From positions 18,608 to 82,607 of the forward strand of contig NZ_FNIG01000002.1 in the NCBI RefSeq assembly GCF_900103915.1: a stretch of 64,000 bases of DNA. Reading direction: 5' to 3'. This document shows positions 45,327-56,088 of the stretch, one piece after another. The stretch's first letter is position 1; every line of letters begins with the position of its first letter. The notes under the pieces are model-generated. The model had not been told where the DNA came from. It worked only from the letters and a program-made list of their open reading frames with translations, and searched no databases. The position numbers and the translations under genes were made by a program. This DNA comes from Tenuibacillus multivorans (GTDB taxonomy: Bacteria; Bacillota; Bacilli; Bacillales; Alkalibacillaceae).

Positions 45327-48300
45327 CTAAAATAATGACAACTGGTTTTGATCAGGTAAACCTTCGAGACATCCATGTTGATCAAGGTACTCTAAAACCG
45401 TTTTAGATATTTTACTTCTTTCCCTTAAATCTTGTTTAGATAGAAATTCGCCGTCTTCTTTAGCTTTCACAATGTTAATGGCTGCATTTGTCCCTAATCC
45501 ATCAACAGCATTAAACGGTGGAATTAATGTATTGCCATCGACGATGAATTCTGTTGCGGTAGAACGGTATAAATCTACCTTTTGGAACGTATAACCGCGT
45601 TCACACATCTCAAGCGCAATTTCCAGTACGGTTAATAAACTCTTCTCTTTAGGGGAAGCGTCATTCCCCTTCTCTTGGATTTCCTCAATTCGTGCGCGAA
45701 TCGTTTCTGATCCATGGATCATCGTATCAAGCTCAAAGTCACTCGCTCTAACCGTAAAGTAAGCAGCATAGAACTCAATCGGATAATGCACTTTGAAATA
45801 AGCAATACGGACCGCCATTAAAACATATGCGGCAGCGTGTGCTTTCGGGAACATATATTTAATTTTTAAGCATGAATCAATATACCAATCTGGAACACCA
45901 TGTTTTTTCATTTCCTCGATCCATTCATCCGATAAGCCTTTACCTTTACGAACATGCTCCATGATCGTAAAAGCGAGTGAGGCCTCTAATCCTTTATGCA
46001 TTAAGTAAACCATAATGTCATCACGACAACCGATAACATCACCAATTTCACAAATACCATCATTAATGAGTTCTTGTGCATTTCCTAACCAAACATCAGT
46101 CCCGTGAGATAAACCGGAAATAATCACAAGCTCAGCAAATGTGGACGGTTTAGTATCCTCTAACATTTGACGAACAAATCGTGTACCGAATTCCGGAACG
46201 CCAAGTGTACCCGTTTTACACATGATTTGATCTGGTGTCACGCCTAAAGGCTCTGGCCCTTCAAAAATCTTCATCACGTCAGGATCATTCGTAGGTACAT
46301 CATAAGGGTCAATCCCCGTCAAGTCCTGTAACATCCGAATAACAGTCGGATCATCGTGTCCAAGTATATCTAATTTCAAAAGGTTAGCATCAATCGAATG
46401 GAAGTCAAAGTGCGTTGTTTTCCATTCTGAATTTCGATCGTCTGCTGGGTATTGTACCGGTGTAAAATCATAGATCTCCTGGTCATCAGGGACAACGATA
46501 ATCCCACCAGGGTGTTGCCCAGTTGTTCGTTTGACACCTGTACAACCTTTAACGAGCCGAGAAATTTCAGCCTGTCGGAACATTAATTGCTTGTCCTGAG
46601 CATATCCTTTCACATAACCAAATGCTGTTTTCTCCGCGACGGTACCGATTGTTCCTGCGCGATAAACATTATCCTCACCAAATAACACTTTTGTATAATG
46701 GTGGGCCTGCGGCTGATATTCACCAGAGAAGTTCAAATCAATATCCGGAACTTTATCACCTTTAAAACCTAAGAACGTTTCGAATGGTATATCCTGACCA
46801 TCACGTATTAAATGTTGACCACAATTCGGACACTCTTTTTCCGGTAGGTCAAATCCGGAACCGACTGACCCATCATTATAGAATTCATAAAAGCTACACG
46901 TATCACATACATAATGCGGTGGTAATGGATTGACTTCAGTAATATCTAGCATGGTGGCAACAAATGATGACCCGACTGAACCACGTGACCCTACTAAGTA
47001 ACCGTCACTTAACGACTTTTTAACCAGTTTTTCAGATATTAAATAAATAACAGAGAAACCATTTTCTATAATACTTTTGAGCTCTTTTTCAAGACGGTTA
47101 ACAACGATGTCTGGAAGTTCTTCGCCATAAATTGATATCGCTCGGTTATAGCAGGTCTCGCGAATTTCATCATCTGCACCTTCAATATTCGGTGTATAAA
47201 GGTCGTCTTTAATCGGTTTAACATCTTCTATTTGATCAGCAACCCAATTCGTATTCGTCACAACGATTTCCTTCGCTCTTTCTTCCCCTAAAAATGCGAA
47301 CTCGTCTAGCATTTCATGAGTCGTTTTGAAATAAACATCTGGAATCGTTTGTCGATTGAGTGGATTACCACTTTGCGATGCGATTAAAACCTGACGATAA
47401 ATTTTTTCGTGTGAATCTAAATAATGGGTGTTTCCGGTTGCTACTACCTTTTTCCCTAGTTTATCACCAATTTTAACTAGTTTTTTAATCAATTGTTTAA
47501 TATGTTCTAATGATTGAGCTTGTTCCTTTTCAATTAAATGATAGTAGTTCATTGTTGGTTGGACTTCAATATAATCATAGAACTCGGCTACCTTTTCAGC
47601 CTCCTCTTCTGATTTTAAAGCGATCGTGTCAAACAGCTCTCCCTGATCACACCCAGATCCGACTAAAAGACCTTCACGATGCTTGACTAATTTGGATCGT
47701 GGAATTCTTGGAACACGGTAAAAATAATCGACATGTGCTAATGACACGAGTTTGAAAAGGTTTTTTAATCCTTCTTGTGTTTGGGCTAATAAAATAACAT
47801 GTGATGGTCGTGAGCGTTTGAAAGCATCGCCTTCACCAACATGGCGGTTAAGTTCCTGGTGGTTCATGAGTTCTTTTTCCATCGCAGATTTAACCAAGCT
47901 CCAAAGTAAATAACCGGTTGCTTCCGCATCATAAATAGCTCGGTGGTGCTGTGTGAGTTCAATATTTAATTGCTTACAAAGTGTGTTTAATCGATGGTTT
48001 TTTAACTCCGGATATAAGAATCGTGCTAATTCTAGTGTATCAATAACAGGATTGGTTACCTTTTCTATTCCCATTCGTTGAAATGCAGCATTAATGAATC
48101 CAATATCGAAACTTGCATTATGGGCAACGAGAACGTTTTGCCCCATCCAATCATAAAAATCCTGCATGACCTCTTCAATCTCCGGTGCATCTTTAACCAT
48201 ATCATCTGTAATACCCGTTAAGTCGATCGTCGTTTGACTTAATCTCTGATGTGGATTAGCGAAACGTTCAAAACGATCGATAATTTCACCCTGGTAGACT

Positions 48301-49616
48301 TTAACCGCCGCCAATTCAATTATTTTATCGTAGGAAGCAGAAAGACCCGTTGTTTCAACGTCAAAGACGATATAATTAGCTTCGTTCAAATCAACATCCT
48401 GTTCATTGTAGGCGATTGGAATACCATCATCGACTAAGTTTGCCTCAAGACCGTATAATACTTTAACGCCGTGCTTCTCACCAGCTCCGTGTGCTTCTGG
48501 GAAAGCTTGGACAACAGCATGATCCGTAATCGCAACCGCTTTATGTCCCCACTTAGCAGCCCGTTCAATAAGATTTGAAGCTGAGACAGTAGCGTCCATT
48601 TGACTCATGGTCGTGTGTGCATGTAATTCGACGCGTTTCTCATCCGTTTGATCTAAACGTTCTTTGGGGGCTATTTCATGTAAGTCGTTTCCCATCATCA
48701 TTAATTCATTTGTAAAGGTATCCGTTTGAATACTTCCACGTGCTTTAATCCACATGCCTTCCTTAACATTTTGGAATAAGACTTTTTGTTCATCACCTTT
48801 TGAGAACATTTTAACTTGAATCGAATCAGAATAATCTGTCACGCTCACAATTAATAAATCTCGACCAGATCTTAAATTTCGAATATCAACGTCAAAGACA
48901 TAGCCTTGAATGGCCATCCGTTTTTCTTCTTCTAGAATGTTTTGAATCTGTTCTGTTTCATCTTGAATGTCTTTACCAATTTTCACTGGCTGATTCGTTG
49001 CGACATTTTCTTTTTCTTGTTTTGCACGCTCTTCTTTTTCTTTAATGGCTCTTTCGATGTAATGTTTCTCTTCTTCTTGTTTTTGCTTTTGAAATTGTTG
49101 AATTTCCTCATCATTACGGGAGATTTCGAATTGGATTTGATAATTTTTCAATCCTCTTTTTTGACAGAATGCAGTAAATAACGGATCGATTTTCTTTTTC
49201 ATTGCGTTAGCTTCCGTCTCATTTCGAGCGTAAATTTTAAGTTGAGCACCATTTATCTCTGGGACTTGACTATAAATGAAATCTCGATAAGCAGGAAATA
49301 AATCATTAACGGAATGAATGAAAAACTTCCAGTATGATTTTAAAGTTTTTTCATCGATTTCTTTTTCATCTGTCGTAACGATAATGTCCACGTTTGCAAT
49401 ATGACGGAAAGCTTCTTCAATTCTAGCAATGAACACTTCCAAAGCCTCGCTGTTAAAAGGTTTCGTGTTATGTATATAAAACTGCCAAAGCTTTTCATTT
49501 TTTAAGACCATTAATTTATTTAGATAAGCCTCTTGAAACTCCTGATCAACAATATCCTGAGGCATACCAATTTGTTTTAATAACAAATCTAGCTTCTCTT
49601 TTTTTGTTAGGTCCAT
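45327..49616 (-). CDS. polC: DNA polymerase III alpha subunit, PolC type
   Basis: PolC is the replicative polymerase of low-GC Gram-positives. The 1429-residue protein has, in order: an OB-type domain (about 235-310), a PHP domain begun by ELHAHTTMSQMDA, which is split by the DEDD 3'-5' exonuclease (FDVETTGLSASYDKIIELA to HHRAIYDAEATG, about 415-580), a zinc-binding stretch (CDTCSFYEF and CPNCGQHL) and the polymerase core with PDIDLNFSGEYQ. It starts at ATG after GGGGGAAG. Tandem terminators follow, and a weak one separates it from proS. Confidence 0.98.
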   Translation of the reverse strand: MDLTKKEKLDLLLKQIGMPQDIVDQEFQEAYLNKLMVLKNEKLWQFYIHNTKPFNSEALEVFIARIEEAFRHIANVDIIVTTDEKEIDEKTLKSYWKFFIHSVNDLFPAYRDFIYSQVPEINGAQLKIYARNETEANAMKKKIDPLFTAFCQKRGLKNYQIQFEISRNDEEIQQFQKQKQEEEKHYIERAIKEKEERAKQEKENVATNQPVKIGKDIQDETEQIQNILEEEKRMAIQGYVFDVDIRNLRSGRDLLIVSVTDYSDSIQVKMFSKGDEQKVLFQNVKEGMWIKARGSIQTDTFTNELMMMGNDLHEIAPKERLDQTDEKRVELHAHTTMSQMDATVSASNLIERAAKWGHKAVAITDHAVVQAFPEAHGAGEKHGVKVLYGLEANLVDDGIPIAYNEQDVDLNEANYIVFDVETTGLSASYDKIIELAAVKVYQGEIIDRFERFANPHQRLSQTTIDLTGITDDMVKDAPEIEEVMQDFYDWMGQNVLVAHNASFDIGFINAAFQRMGIEKVTNPVIDTLELARFLYPELKNHRLNTLCKQLNIELTQHHRAIYDAEATGYLLWSLVKSAMEKELMNHQELNRHVGEGDAFKRSRPSHVILLAQTQEGLKNLFKLVSLAHVDYFYRVPRIPRSKLVKHREGLLVGSGCDQGELFDTIALKSEEEAEKVAEFYDYIEVQPTMNYYHLIEKEQAQSLEHIKQLIKKLVKIGDKLGKKVVATGNTHYLDSHEKIYRQVLIASQSGNPLNRQTIPDVYFKTTHEMLDEFAFLGEERAKEIVVTNTNWVADQIEDVKPIKDDLYTPNIEGADDEIRETCYNRAISIYGEELPDIVVNRLEKELKSIIENGFSVIYLISEKLVKKSLSDGYLVGSRGSVGSSFVATMLDITEVNPLPPHYVCDTCSFYEFYNDGSVGSGFDLPEKECPNCGQHLIRDGQDIPFETFLGFKGDKVPDIDLNFSGEYQPQAHHYTKVLFGEDNVYRAGTIGTVAEKTAFGYVKGYAQDKQLMFRQAEISRLVKGCTGVKRTTGQHPGGIIVVPDDQEIYDFTPVQYPADDRNSEWKTTHFDFHSIDANLLKLDILGHDDPTVIRMLQDLTGIDPYDVPTNDPDVMKIFEGPEPLGVTPDQIMCKTGTLGVPEFGTRFVRQMLEDTKPSTFAELVIISGLSHGTDVWLGNAQELINDGICEIGDVIGCRDDIMVYLMHKGLEASLAFTIMEHVRKGKGLSDEWIEEMKKHGVPDWYIDSCLKIKYMFPKAHAAAYVLMAVRIAYFKVHYPIEFYAAYFTVRASDFELDTMIHGSETIRARIEEIQEKGNDASPKEKSLLTVLEIALEMCERGYTFQKVDLYRSTATEFIVDGNTLIPPFNAVDGLGTNAAINIVKAKEDGEFLSKQDLRERSKISKTVLEYLDQHGCLEGLPDQNQLSLF

Positions 49617-49655
49617 AATTCTTCCCCCGTTTAACCTAAATAATGAGTGAATAAA

Positions 49656-49679
49656 CCCTTGTCTATTCTACGACAAGGG
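49656..49679 (-). terminator. Probable terminator between proS and polC
   Basis: CCCTTGTC pairs with GACAAGGG around an 8-base loop, and the minus strand continues TTTATTC. It lies 25 bases past the proS stop. The T-run is short. Confidence 0.55.
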
Positions 49680-49703
49680 CTGTGTCTATACCTCTATCTT
49701 GTT

Positions 49704-51398
49704 TTACATAGATTGTATATGCTGTATTAGATTCTCTATATGGACATCCTCTTGTTCACCTGACTCACGATGTTTAAATTCAACATACCCTTCGCCTGCT
49801 CGTTTACCAACAACGACACGATAAGGAATTCCAATTAAATCACTATCGTTAAACTTAACGCCTGCTCGTTCATTACGATCATCATATAAAACATCAATGC
49901 CTGCTTGTTGTAATTGATTATATAATTGATCGGCTAATTCAATTTGCTCTTCCTTCTTAACGTTCAAGTTGACAAGGTGAACATGAAATGGAGCAAGCTG
50001 TTTAGGCCATAGCATACCATTATCATCATGGTATTGTTCAACAATAGCTGCTAAGGTACGTGATACACCGATGCCATAACACCCCATTATATATGTTTGC
50101 GCTCGGCCGTCTTTATTCAAGAATGTAGCATTTAAAGCATCTGTGTATTTCGACCCAAGTTTAAAGACGTGACCCACTTCAATACCTCTAGCAAACTCAA
50201 TGACACCTTGACCATCTGGTGACGGATCGCCTTCTTGGATAAAACGTAAATCAGCGTATTGGTTGATCTCAAAATCACGTTCTGGATTAACATTTTTGTA
50301 ATGGTAGCCATCCTCATTCGCACCACAAGTCGCATTGACTAAATATTTAACGGCATGGTCGGCTACCACATCGACTGAATCTGGTACATTAATCGGTCCA
50401 AGTGAACCAAATCCAGCTCCCATGATGTCTCTTGTTTCATCTTCCGTTGCTAATTCAACAATATCAGCCTCATATAAATTTTTAAGTTTGACATCGTTAA
50501 CCTCATGATCACCACGTGTTACGATCATCACAAACTGATCGTCCACTTTAAACATAATCGCTTTCATCCCTTGGTCTAATGTATGACCGAGATAATCAGC
50601 AACCTCTTGCATGGTTTTTACGTGAGGTGTATCGACTTTTTCTAATGGCAGCTTGGATTCATCTATCTTCGTATAATTTGTTACAACTGGCGCCATCTCA
50701 ATGTTGGCTGCGAAATCAGACTCATTTGAATAAGCAATCGTATCTTCACCAACATCTGATAAGACCATAAATTCATGTGTATCCTTACCACCCATGGTTC
50801 CTGAATCGGCTATGACAGCACGGAAGTTAAGACCGCAACGTTCAAAGATACGTTTATAAGCATTAAAAATAATTTCATAGGTTTCATCTAGCGATTCAAA
50901 ATCTTCATGAAAGGAATAAGCATCCTTCATTAAAAATTCACGACCGCGTAATAGACCAAAACGCGGACGCTTTTCATCTCTAAATTTAGCTTGTATTTGA
51001 TAGAGTGTAAATGGCAATTTTTTATAAGAATTCACTTCATCGCGAACTAAGGCTGTGACCACCTCTTCGTGCGTTGCTCCTAAGGCAAAGTCACGTTCAT
51101 GACGATCCTTTAATCGCATTAACTCTTCACCCATGGTTTCCCAACGCCCTGTTGTTTGCCACAATTCTGCTGGCTGTAAAGAAGGCATTTGAATTTCTTG
51201 AGCACTGGCACGGTCCATTTCTTCACGCACGATGTTTTCAACTTTTCTTAATACTCTTCGTCCTAATGGTAGAAAGTTGTAGACCCCTGATGCTAATTGT
51301 CGAATAAATCCGGCTTTTAACAATAACTGATGACTTTTTAAATCTGCTTCTGCTGGGTCTTCTCGCAAAGTTGGTATCAATACGTTACTTTGTCTCAT
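49704..51398 (-). CDS. proS: Prolyl-tRNA synthetase
   Basis: This 564-residue class II synthetase is of the bacterial type with an editing (INS) domain between motifs 2 and 3 (about 225-390, with [19 protein letters not shown]). Motif 2 is [20 protein letters not shown] and motif 3 is [14 protein letters not shown]. The C-terminal anticodon domain ends about IQHIQSM. Only 35 bases separate it from rasP, so no T-box leader fits; it must be transcribed from upstream. Confidence 0.98.
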   Translation of the reverse strand: MRQSNVLIPTLREDPAEADLKSHQLLLKAGFIRQLASGVYNFLPLGRRVLRKVENIVREEMDRASAQEIQMPSLQPAELWQTTGRWETMGEELMRLKDRHERDFALGATHEEVVTALVRDEVNSYKKLPFTLYQIQAKFRDEKRPRFGLLRGREFLMKDAYSFHEDFESLDETYEIIFNAYKRIFERCGLNFRAVIADSGTMGGKDTHEFMVLSDVGEDTIAYSNESDFAANIEMAPVVTNYTKIDESKLPLEKVDTPHVKTMQEVADYLGHTLDQGMKAIMFKVDDQFVMIVTRGDHEVNDVKLKNLYEADIVELATEDETRDIMGAGFGSLGPINVPDSVDVVADHAVKYLVNATCGANEDGYHYKNVNPERDFEINQYADLRFIQEGDPSPDGQGVIEFARGIEVGHVFKLGSKYTDALNATFLNKDGRAQTYIMGCYGIGVSRTLAAIVEQYHDDNGMLWPKQLAPFHVHLVNLNVKKEEQIELADQLYNQLQQAGIDVLYDDRNERAGVKFNDSDLIGIPYRVVVGKRAGEGYVEFKHRESGEQEDVHIENLIQHIQSM

Positions 51399-51433
51399 AG
51401 ATTCTACACCTCTTTATTCGTTAATTTTATCAT

Positions 51434-52702
51434 TTACATAAATAAGCGTTCAATATCGTTCCATGTCACAACGATCATTAATAGCATAAGTAAGGCAAAA
51501 CCAATGAAATGTACGAACCCTTCTTTTTCTGGGTCAATAGGCTTTCCACGTAAACCTTCAAGAAAGATAAACATTAGACGACCACCATCAAGTGCCGGTA
51601 AAGGAAGTAAGTTGATAATCCCAAGATTTATGCTCAACATCGCAGTCCAAGTCATGAAGGTTAAAAATCCAGCTTGAACAAATTCATCTGTCGCATCATA
51701 AATACCAACCGGTCCGGCTAATGCATCGATCGATAATTGTCCAGTTACAAGTTGGCCAACAGCATCTAAAATTAAAACACCGACTTCATAAGTCTGTGTA
51801 AAACCAAACTTTAAAGCCTCTGTCGGTTCTTCAACATAATGACGTGCCACACCTAATTGGCCGACATTTTCACCATTATTACCTTCAACGGATCGAGTGG
51901 TTAACGATTGTTCAATGATATCTCCATTACGATCTATGGTGAGATTGACCTCTTCATTTGGACGGTCTTGTATATAGTAAACAAAATCAACCCAACCATC
52001 CATGGACTCACCATCAACTTTTAAAACCTCATCTCCAGCCATTAATCCAGCATCATCAGCAGGCGCTCCGTCCTGAACTCCGCCGATCACGGCCTCTTCA
52101 TCAGGAACCCCTTGAATTAATCCGAGTCCAATAAATATCGCAATGGCTAATAAGAAATTCATCATTGGACCTGCAAAAACCTGCATCGCTTTTTTACCAA
52201 CTGTTTTAGATGCAAATTGGCGGTCATACGGGGCAATTAAGGTTTCTTTTTCATCCATGACAAATAATGCCTTGCGATCAACAGAGAATTGATAACGGTC
52301 ATCAGAATCAAGGTCATAACAATCAATCTCAAGGTTATGGTCTAAATCAATCCGTTCAACCTCGACTAATTTGGCATTGGGATATTTAGATTTATTGTTA
52401 ACGATTATTTTACTCACTTTATCCTGTTCATTAAATTCTAAACCGATATGATAACCAGGTTTTAGCTCTATAATCTCTGGGTCTTCTCCAGCCACCCTTA
52501 CATAACCGCCGATCGGTAACAGACGAACCGTATATAATGTTTCATTCTTACGATAAGAAAATATTTTAGGTCCGAAGCCTATAGCAAACTCCCTCGCTAA
52601 CATACCAGCGCGTTTAGCAAAAATAAGGTGACCTAACTCATGTATAAAGACTAATAACCCGAACATGAAAATAAAAGCAATAATGGTATCAAAATTCAAC
52701 AA
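51434..52702 (-). CDS. rasP: Site-2 intramembrane zinc protease RasP/RseP
   Basis: This M50-type membrane protease of about 422 residues has HELGH in FIHELGHLIFAK in the first membrane helix. A cytosolic loop and a PDZ domain (about 190-270) follow, then the third active-site element NLLPLPALDGGRL in the C-terminal part. RasP cleaves anti-sigma factors, FtsL and signal-peptide remnants in B. subtilis. The start is ambiguous: GTG directly after the dxr stop or one of two TTGs. I take the first TTG, nine bases after AAGG. Confidence 0.95.
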   Translation of the reverse strand: MLNFDTIIAFIFMFGLLVFIHELGHLIFAKRAGMLAREFAIGFGPKIFSYRKNETLYTVRLLPIGGYVRVAGEDPEIIELKPGYHIGLEFNEQDKVSKIIVNNKSKYPNAKLVEVERIDLDHNLEIDCYDLDSDDRYQFSVDRKALFVMDEKETLIAPYDRQFASKTVGKKAMQVFAGPMMNFLLAIAIFIGLGLIQGVPDEEAVIGGVQDGAPADDAGLMAGDEVLKVDGESMDGWVDFVYYIQDRPNEEVNLTIDRNGDIIEQSLTTRSVEGNNGENVGQLGVARHYVEEPTEALKFGFTQTYEVGVLILDAVGQLVTGQLSIDALAGPVGIYDATDEFVQAGFLTFMTWTAMLSINLGIINLLPLPALDGGRLMFIFLEGLRGKPIDPEKEGFVHFIGFALLMLLMIVVTWNDIERLFM

Positions 52703-52708
52703 GAGCAC

Positions 52709-53863
52709 CTACCTTTTTAACACGTCACGTCTTACATTTCTTCTAATTTCTTCGTCAATTGTTATAATCGTTTCTAAATCTGGATCTTTTACAGTTTCAT
52801 GTTTTTCTAATTGTAGTTCGATTAATTGCTCAATCTCAAGAAATGTGATTTGATCATCTAAAAACAATGCAACTGCTTCTTCATTCGCTGCGTTTAATAC
52901 GGTTGGTAGTGAACCACCAATCCGGCCAGCTTCATAGGCCATCTTTAGACATGGATAACGCTCAAAGCTCATTTCCCTAAAATGAAGCGTTCCAATTTCA
53001 GCTAAATCTAACGAATCACTTAATTGATACGGAAAGCGATTCGGATAAGTTAACGCATATTGAATCGGTATTCGCATATCCGGTGTACCGAGCTGAGCCA
53101 TCACACTTCGATCGAGATACTCAACCATAGAGTGTATAACACTCTCTTCATGCATGATGACTTCGATTTTGTCATAAGGAACATCGAATAACCAATGGGC
53201 TTCAATAACTTCTAACCCTTTATTCATCATCGTGGCAGAATCTATCGTAATTTTAGCACCCATACTCCAATTTGGATGTTTTAACGCATCTTGTTTCGTC
53301 ACACCGACTAATTCATTACGTGTTTTATCTCGAAAACTACCACCGGAAGCTGTTAAAAGAATTCGTTTTATTTCGTTACGCTGTTCTCCTTTTAAGCTTT
53401 GATGAATTGCTGCATGTTCACTATCGACTGGTAGCAATTCAACTTGGTGTGCATTAGCTTCCTTCATGACGAGATGTCCAGCTGTCACTAATGTTTCTTT
53501 ATTAGCAAAAGCAATTGATTTGCCAGAGCGAATAGCTTGTAAAGTCGGTTGCAAACCGACACTACCAAGCACAGCATTAACAACAATATCGATTTCAGGC
53601 AACGATACCATTTCATTTATAGCTTCAACGCCATATGAAATACTAGCGTTATAACTCATTTTATTACTTAGCTTATCCTTTATTGCATGATTTTTAACAA
53701 CAATGAATTTCGGTTTCAGATTTTCTATTATAGGAAGTGCTTGTTCAATGTTTGAGCCAAAAGCAAAAGCATATAATTCAAACTGTTCAGGATGTTCTTT
53801 GATGACATCAATCGTTTGTACGCCTATTGACCCTGTTCCACCTAATAATGCAATCTTTTTCAT
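52709..53863 (-). CDS. dxr: 1-deoxy-D-xylulose 5-phosphate reductoisomerase
   Basis: Dxr commits DXP to the MEP pathway for isoprenoids and supplies precursors used by UppS and MiaA. The 384-residue protein has GGTGSIGVQT at 8-17 for NADPH, the metal-binding PVDSEHAAIHQSL and the flexible-loop region MGAKITIDSATMMNKGLEVIEAH. It lies 16 bases after cdsA and abuts rasP, the standard order. Confidence 0.97.
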   Translation of the reverse strand: MKKIALLGGTGSIGVQTIDVIKEHPEQFELYAFAFGSNIEQALPIIENLKPKFIVVKNHAIKDKLSNKMSYNASISYGVEAINEMVSLPEIDIVVNAVLGSVGLQPTLQAIRSGKSIAFANKETLVTAGHLVMKEANAHQVELLPVDSEHAAIHQSLKGEQRNEIKRILLTASGGSFRDKTRNELVGVTKQDALKHPNWSMGAKITIDSATMMNKGLEVIEAHWLFDVPYDKIEVIMHEESVIHSMVEYLDRSVMAQLGTPDMRIPIQYALTYPNRFPYQLSDSLDLAEIGTLHFREMSFERYPCLKMAYEAGRIGGSLPTVLNAANEEAVALFLDDQITFLEIEQLIELQLEKHETVKDPDLETIITIDEEIRRNVRRDVLKR

Positions 53864-53879
53864 CGTAAACCCTCATTCA

Positions 53880-54674
53880 CTATGTTATAAATTGAATAAA
53901 ATGTAAAAAAGGAACCATAAATATTAGACTATCAAATCGATCCAAAATACCTCCGTGTCCAGGAAGTATGTTTCCAGAATCCTTTATATCATAAATTCGT
54001 TTAAAGGCAGACTGAACTAAATCTCCAATTTGTGCTAGAACGGAAGCGATAATAGCCACGAAGATAATAATTAGTAAACTGGCATCTATTGGATAGATCC
54101 ATTGTAGGAAAATCGCTATAACGATAGCTGATAAAACACCGCCTATAAAGCCTTCAATTGTTTTTTTCGGACTTATAATGGGCCAAAGCTTACGTTTACC
54201 CATAGCTCGTCCAACAAAATAAGCCCCTGAATCTGTGAACCATATAATGAGTAAGGCAAATAAAATATACTCCAAACCAGCCTGTCTTGTCTCAATCAAA
54301 TAGCTAAACCCAATACCTACATAAAAAATGGACAGTAAAACAAATGATACATCATCAAATGAAAAACGATTTTTTACGAATACTGTATAAGATAGAAGGA
54401 TAAGTACAAAACAATATAGGATTTCTAAATTATTCAAAGGTATTTTGTTAATCAGAGTATATAATTCCTCATTCAATAAAAACATCCACAACAGGGCTAT
54501 TCCGATTAATGTCGGAAATGAAAAAAACGGTATTCTTTTCATTTTCAACATTTCTAATAATCCAATTGTGGCGATTAAATATATAAATACCGTAAAAGGC
54601 CATTTACCGTATAAGACAAAAGGTAGGAATATGGCTAAACCTATAATTGCAGTTATGATACGTGTCTTCATCAT
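53880..54674 (-). CDS. cdsA: Phosphatidate cytidylyltransferase
   Basis: CdsA makes CDP-diacylglycerol, the precursor of phospholipids including the PgsA product. The 264-residue polytopic protein has about seven or eight hydrophobic segments. Its signature is SPKKTIEGFIGG followed by GDLVQSAFKRIYDIKDSGNI and GHGGILDRFDSL. Two adjacent ATGs are possible after AAGGTGTG. It is part of the uppS-cdsA-dxr-rasP group. Confidence 0.96.
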   Translation of the reverse strand: MMKTRIITAIIGLAIFLPFVLYGKWPFTVFIYLIATIGLLEMLKMKRIPFFSFPTLIGIALLWMFLLNEELYTLINKIPLNNLEILYCFVLILLSYTVFVKNRFSFDDVSFVLLSIFYVGIGFSYLIETRQAGLEYILFALLIIWFTDSGAYFVGRAMGKRKLWPIISPKKTIEGFIGGVLSAIVIAIFLQWIYPIDASLLIIIFVAIIASVLAQIGDLVQSAFKRIYDIKDSGNILPGHGGILDRFDSLIFMVPFLHFIQFIT

Positions 54675-54684
54675 TCATCACACC

Positions 54685-55431
54685 TTACAACCCACCAAAC
54701 CTTCTTTTTCGGTTTTGGTATTCGATTATTGCTTCATCTAAAGCCTTCTCGTCAAATTCTGGCCAAAGCTTTTGAGTAAAATAAAATTCAGAGTAGGCGA
54801 CTTGCCATAACAGATAATTACTTAATCGTTGTTCGCCACTCGTACGAATGACCAAATCCGGATCATTTAGCTGATTCGTATATAAATACTGAGATATTAT
54901 TGACTCATTAATGTCTTCAATTTTCAAATCATGGTCTTTAACATCATGACATATATGTTTAACGGCTTCAACAATTTCAGAACGACTTCCGTAATTTAAA
55001 GCAAAATTCAATACTAATCCTGTGTTTTTTTTAGTTTGATCGACTGAGTATTGAACCGCTTTTTTCGTGGCTTCTGGTAACCCTTCGTAATCACCAATTG
55101 TGGTTACTTTTACATTATTTTTCTTCAAATCTGGTAAATATGTATCAAGAAACTGGGATGGTAATTTCATAATAAATTCAATTTCTTTTGGAGGTCGTTT
55201 CCAGTTTTCAGTTGAAAAGGCGTAAAGCGTTAAGGCTTTTAAATTTAAATTAACGGCACGCTCGACAATTTTTTTGATTGTTTTCATACCTTCCCGATGG
55301 CCTGCCACTCGCGGTAAACCTCTTTTTTTAGCCCAACGTCCATTACCATCCATAATAATGGCTACGTGCTCAGGGACATTTTGCAGATCAACCGCTGTAA
55401 TCGCCTGATCATTTTTTGTTCGAAACTTCAT
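54685..55431 (-). CDS. uppS: Undecaprenyl diphosphate synthase
   Basis: UppS adds eight isoprene units to FPP to make the lipid carrier for the cell wall. The 248-residue protein has AIIMDGNGRWAKKRGLPRV with the catalytic Asp28, AGHREGM, YAFSTENWKRP and a C-terminal RTSGEQRLSNYLLWQ. It has a GGGGG site and follows frr after a terminator. Confidence 0.97.
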   Translation of the reverse strand: MKFRTKNDQAITAVDLQNVPEHVAIIMDGNGRWAKKRGLPRVAGHREGMKTIKKIVERAVNLNLKALTLYAFSTENWKRPPKEIEFIMKLPSQFLDTYLPDLKKNNVKVTTIGDYEGLPEATKKAVQYSVDQTKKNTGLVLNFALNYGSRSEIVEAVKHICHDVKDHDLKIEDINESIISQYLYTNQLNDPDLVIRTSGEQRLSNYLLWQVAYSEFYFTQKLWPEFDEKALDEAIIEYQNRKRRFGGL

Positions 55432-55458
55432 AATAATCCCCCGCCAAATACTTTAGAA

Positions 55459-55490
55459 AAATTTAGCTTTCGCATCATACGCGAAAGCTA
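55459..55490 (-). terminator. Rho-independent terminator after frr
   Basis: TAGCTTTCGC pairs perfectly with GCGAAAGCTA around seven bases, followed on the minus strand by AATTTTTC. It separates frr from uppS. Confidence 0.85.
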
Positions 55491-55530
55491 CTATCATTAT
55501 ATCATGAAATATTCAAATGTATTTCATTTT

Positions 55531-56088
55531 TTATACTTCTGTAATTTCTTTTTCTTTTTCCTCTAACATTTGGTCAATCTCATCAATATGTTGATCGGTT
55601 TCTTTTTGCACATCATCTTGATAAGCTCTTAATTCATCTTCCGTAATGTCCCCGTCTTTTTCTAATTTTTTTAACTGGTCATTCGAGTCACGACGGATAT
55701 TACGTACTTGAACACGCGCGTCTTCCGCATATTTTTTCGTTACTTTCACAAGATCTCTACGGCGTTCCTCAGTTAATGCAGGAATGCTAATTCGAATAAC
55801 ATTACCGTCATTATTAGGCGTTAGACCTAAATCAGCTTTTAAAATCCCTTTTTCAATATTTTCAATAGCTGATTTATCAAAAGGTGTAATGACTAATAAT
55901 CGCGGTTCAGGTGCTGATACCGTTGACAGTTGGTTTAATGGTGTGTTTGCTCCATAATAATCAACGTACACATTATCTAGAATTGTTGGGTTAGCTCTTC
56001 CGGCACGAACAGTTGATAGCTGTCTCGAAAAAGCTTGGGTTGCTTTTGTCATTTTTTCACGGCACTCTTTGACTACTGAATCACTCAT
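55531..56088 (-). CDS. frr: Ribosome recycling factor
   Basis: The product splits post-termination ribosomes together with EF-G. The 185-residue protein has [44 protein letters not shown] and a C-terminal helix. The ATG of MSDSVVKEC follows AGGAGG; a longer frame of ten codons is rejected. It overlaps the pyrH stop by 8 bases. Confidence 0.97.
   Translation of the reverse strand: MSDSVVKECREKMTKATQAFSRQLSTVRAGRANPTILDNVYVDYYGANTPLNQLSTVSAPEPRLLVITPFDKSAIENIEKGILKADLGLTPNNDGNVIRISIPALTEERRRDLVKVTKKYAEDARVQVRNIRRDSNDQLKKLEKDGDITEDELRAYQDDVQKETDQHIDEIDQMLEEKEKEITEV

Noticed and set aside
51399-51433. T-box leader for proS
   Set aside because: Only 35 bases separate rasP and proS, too short for a T-box.
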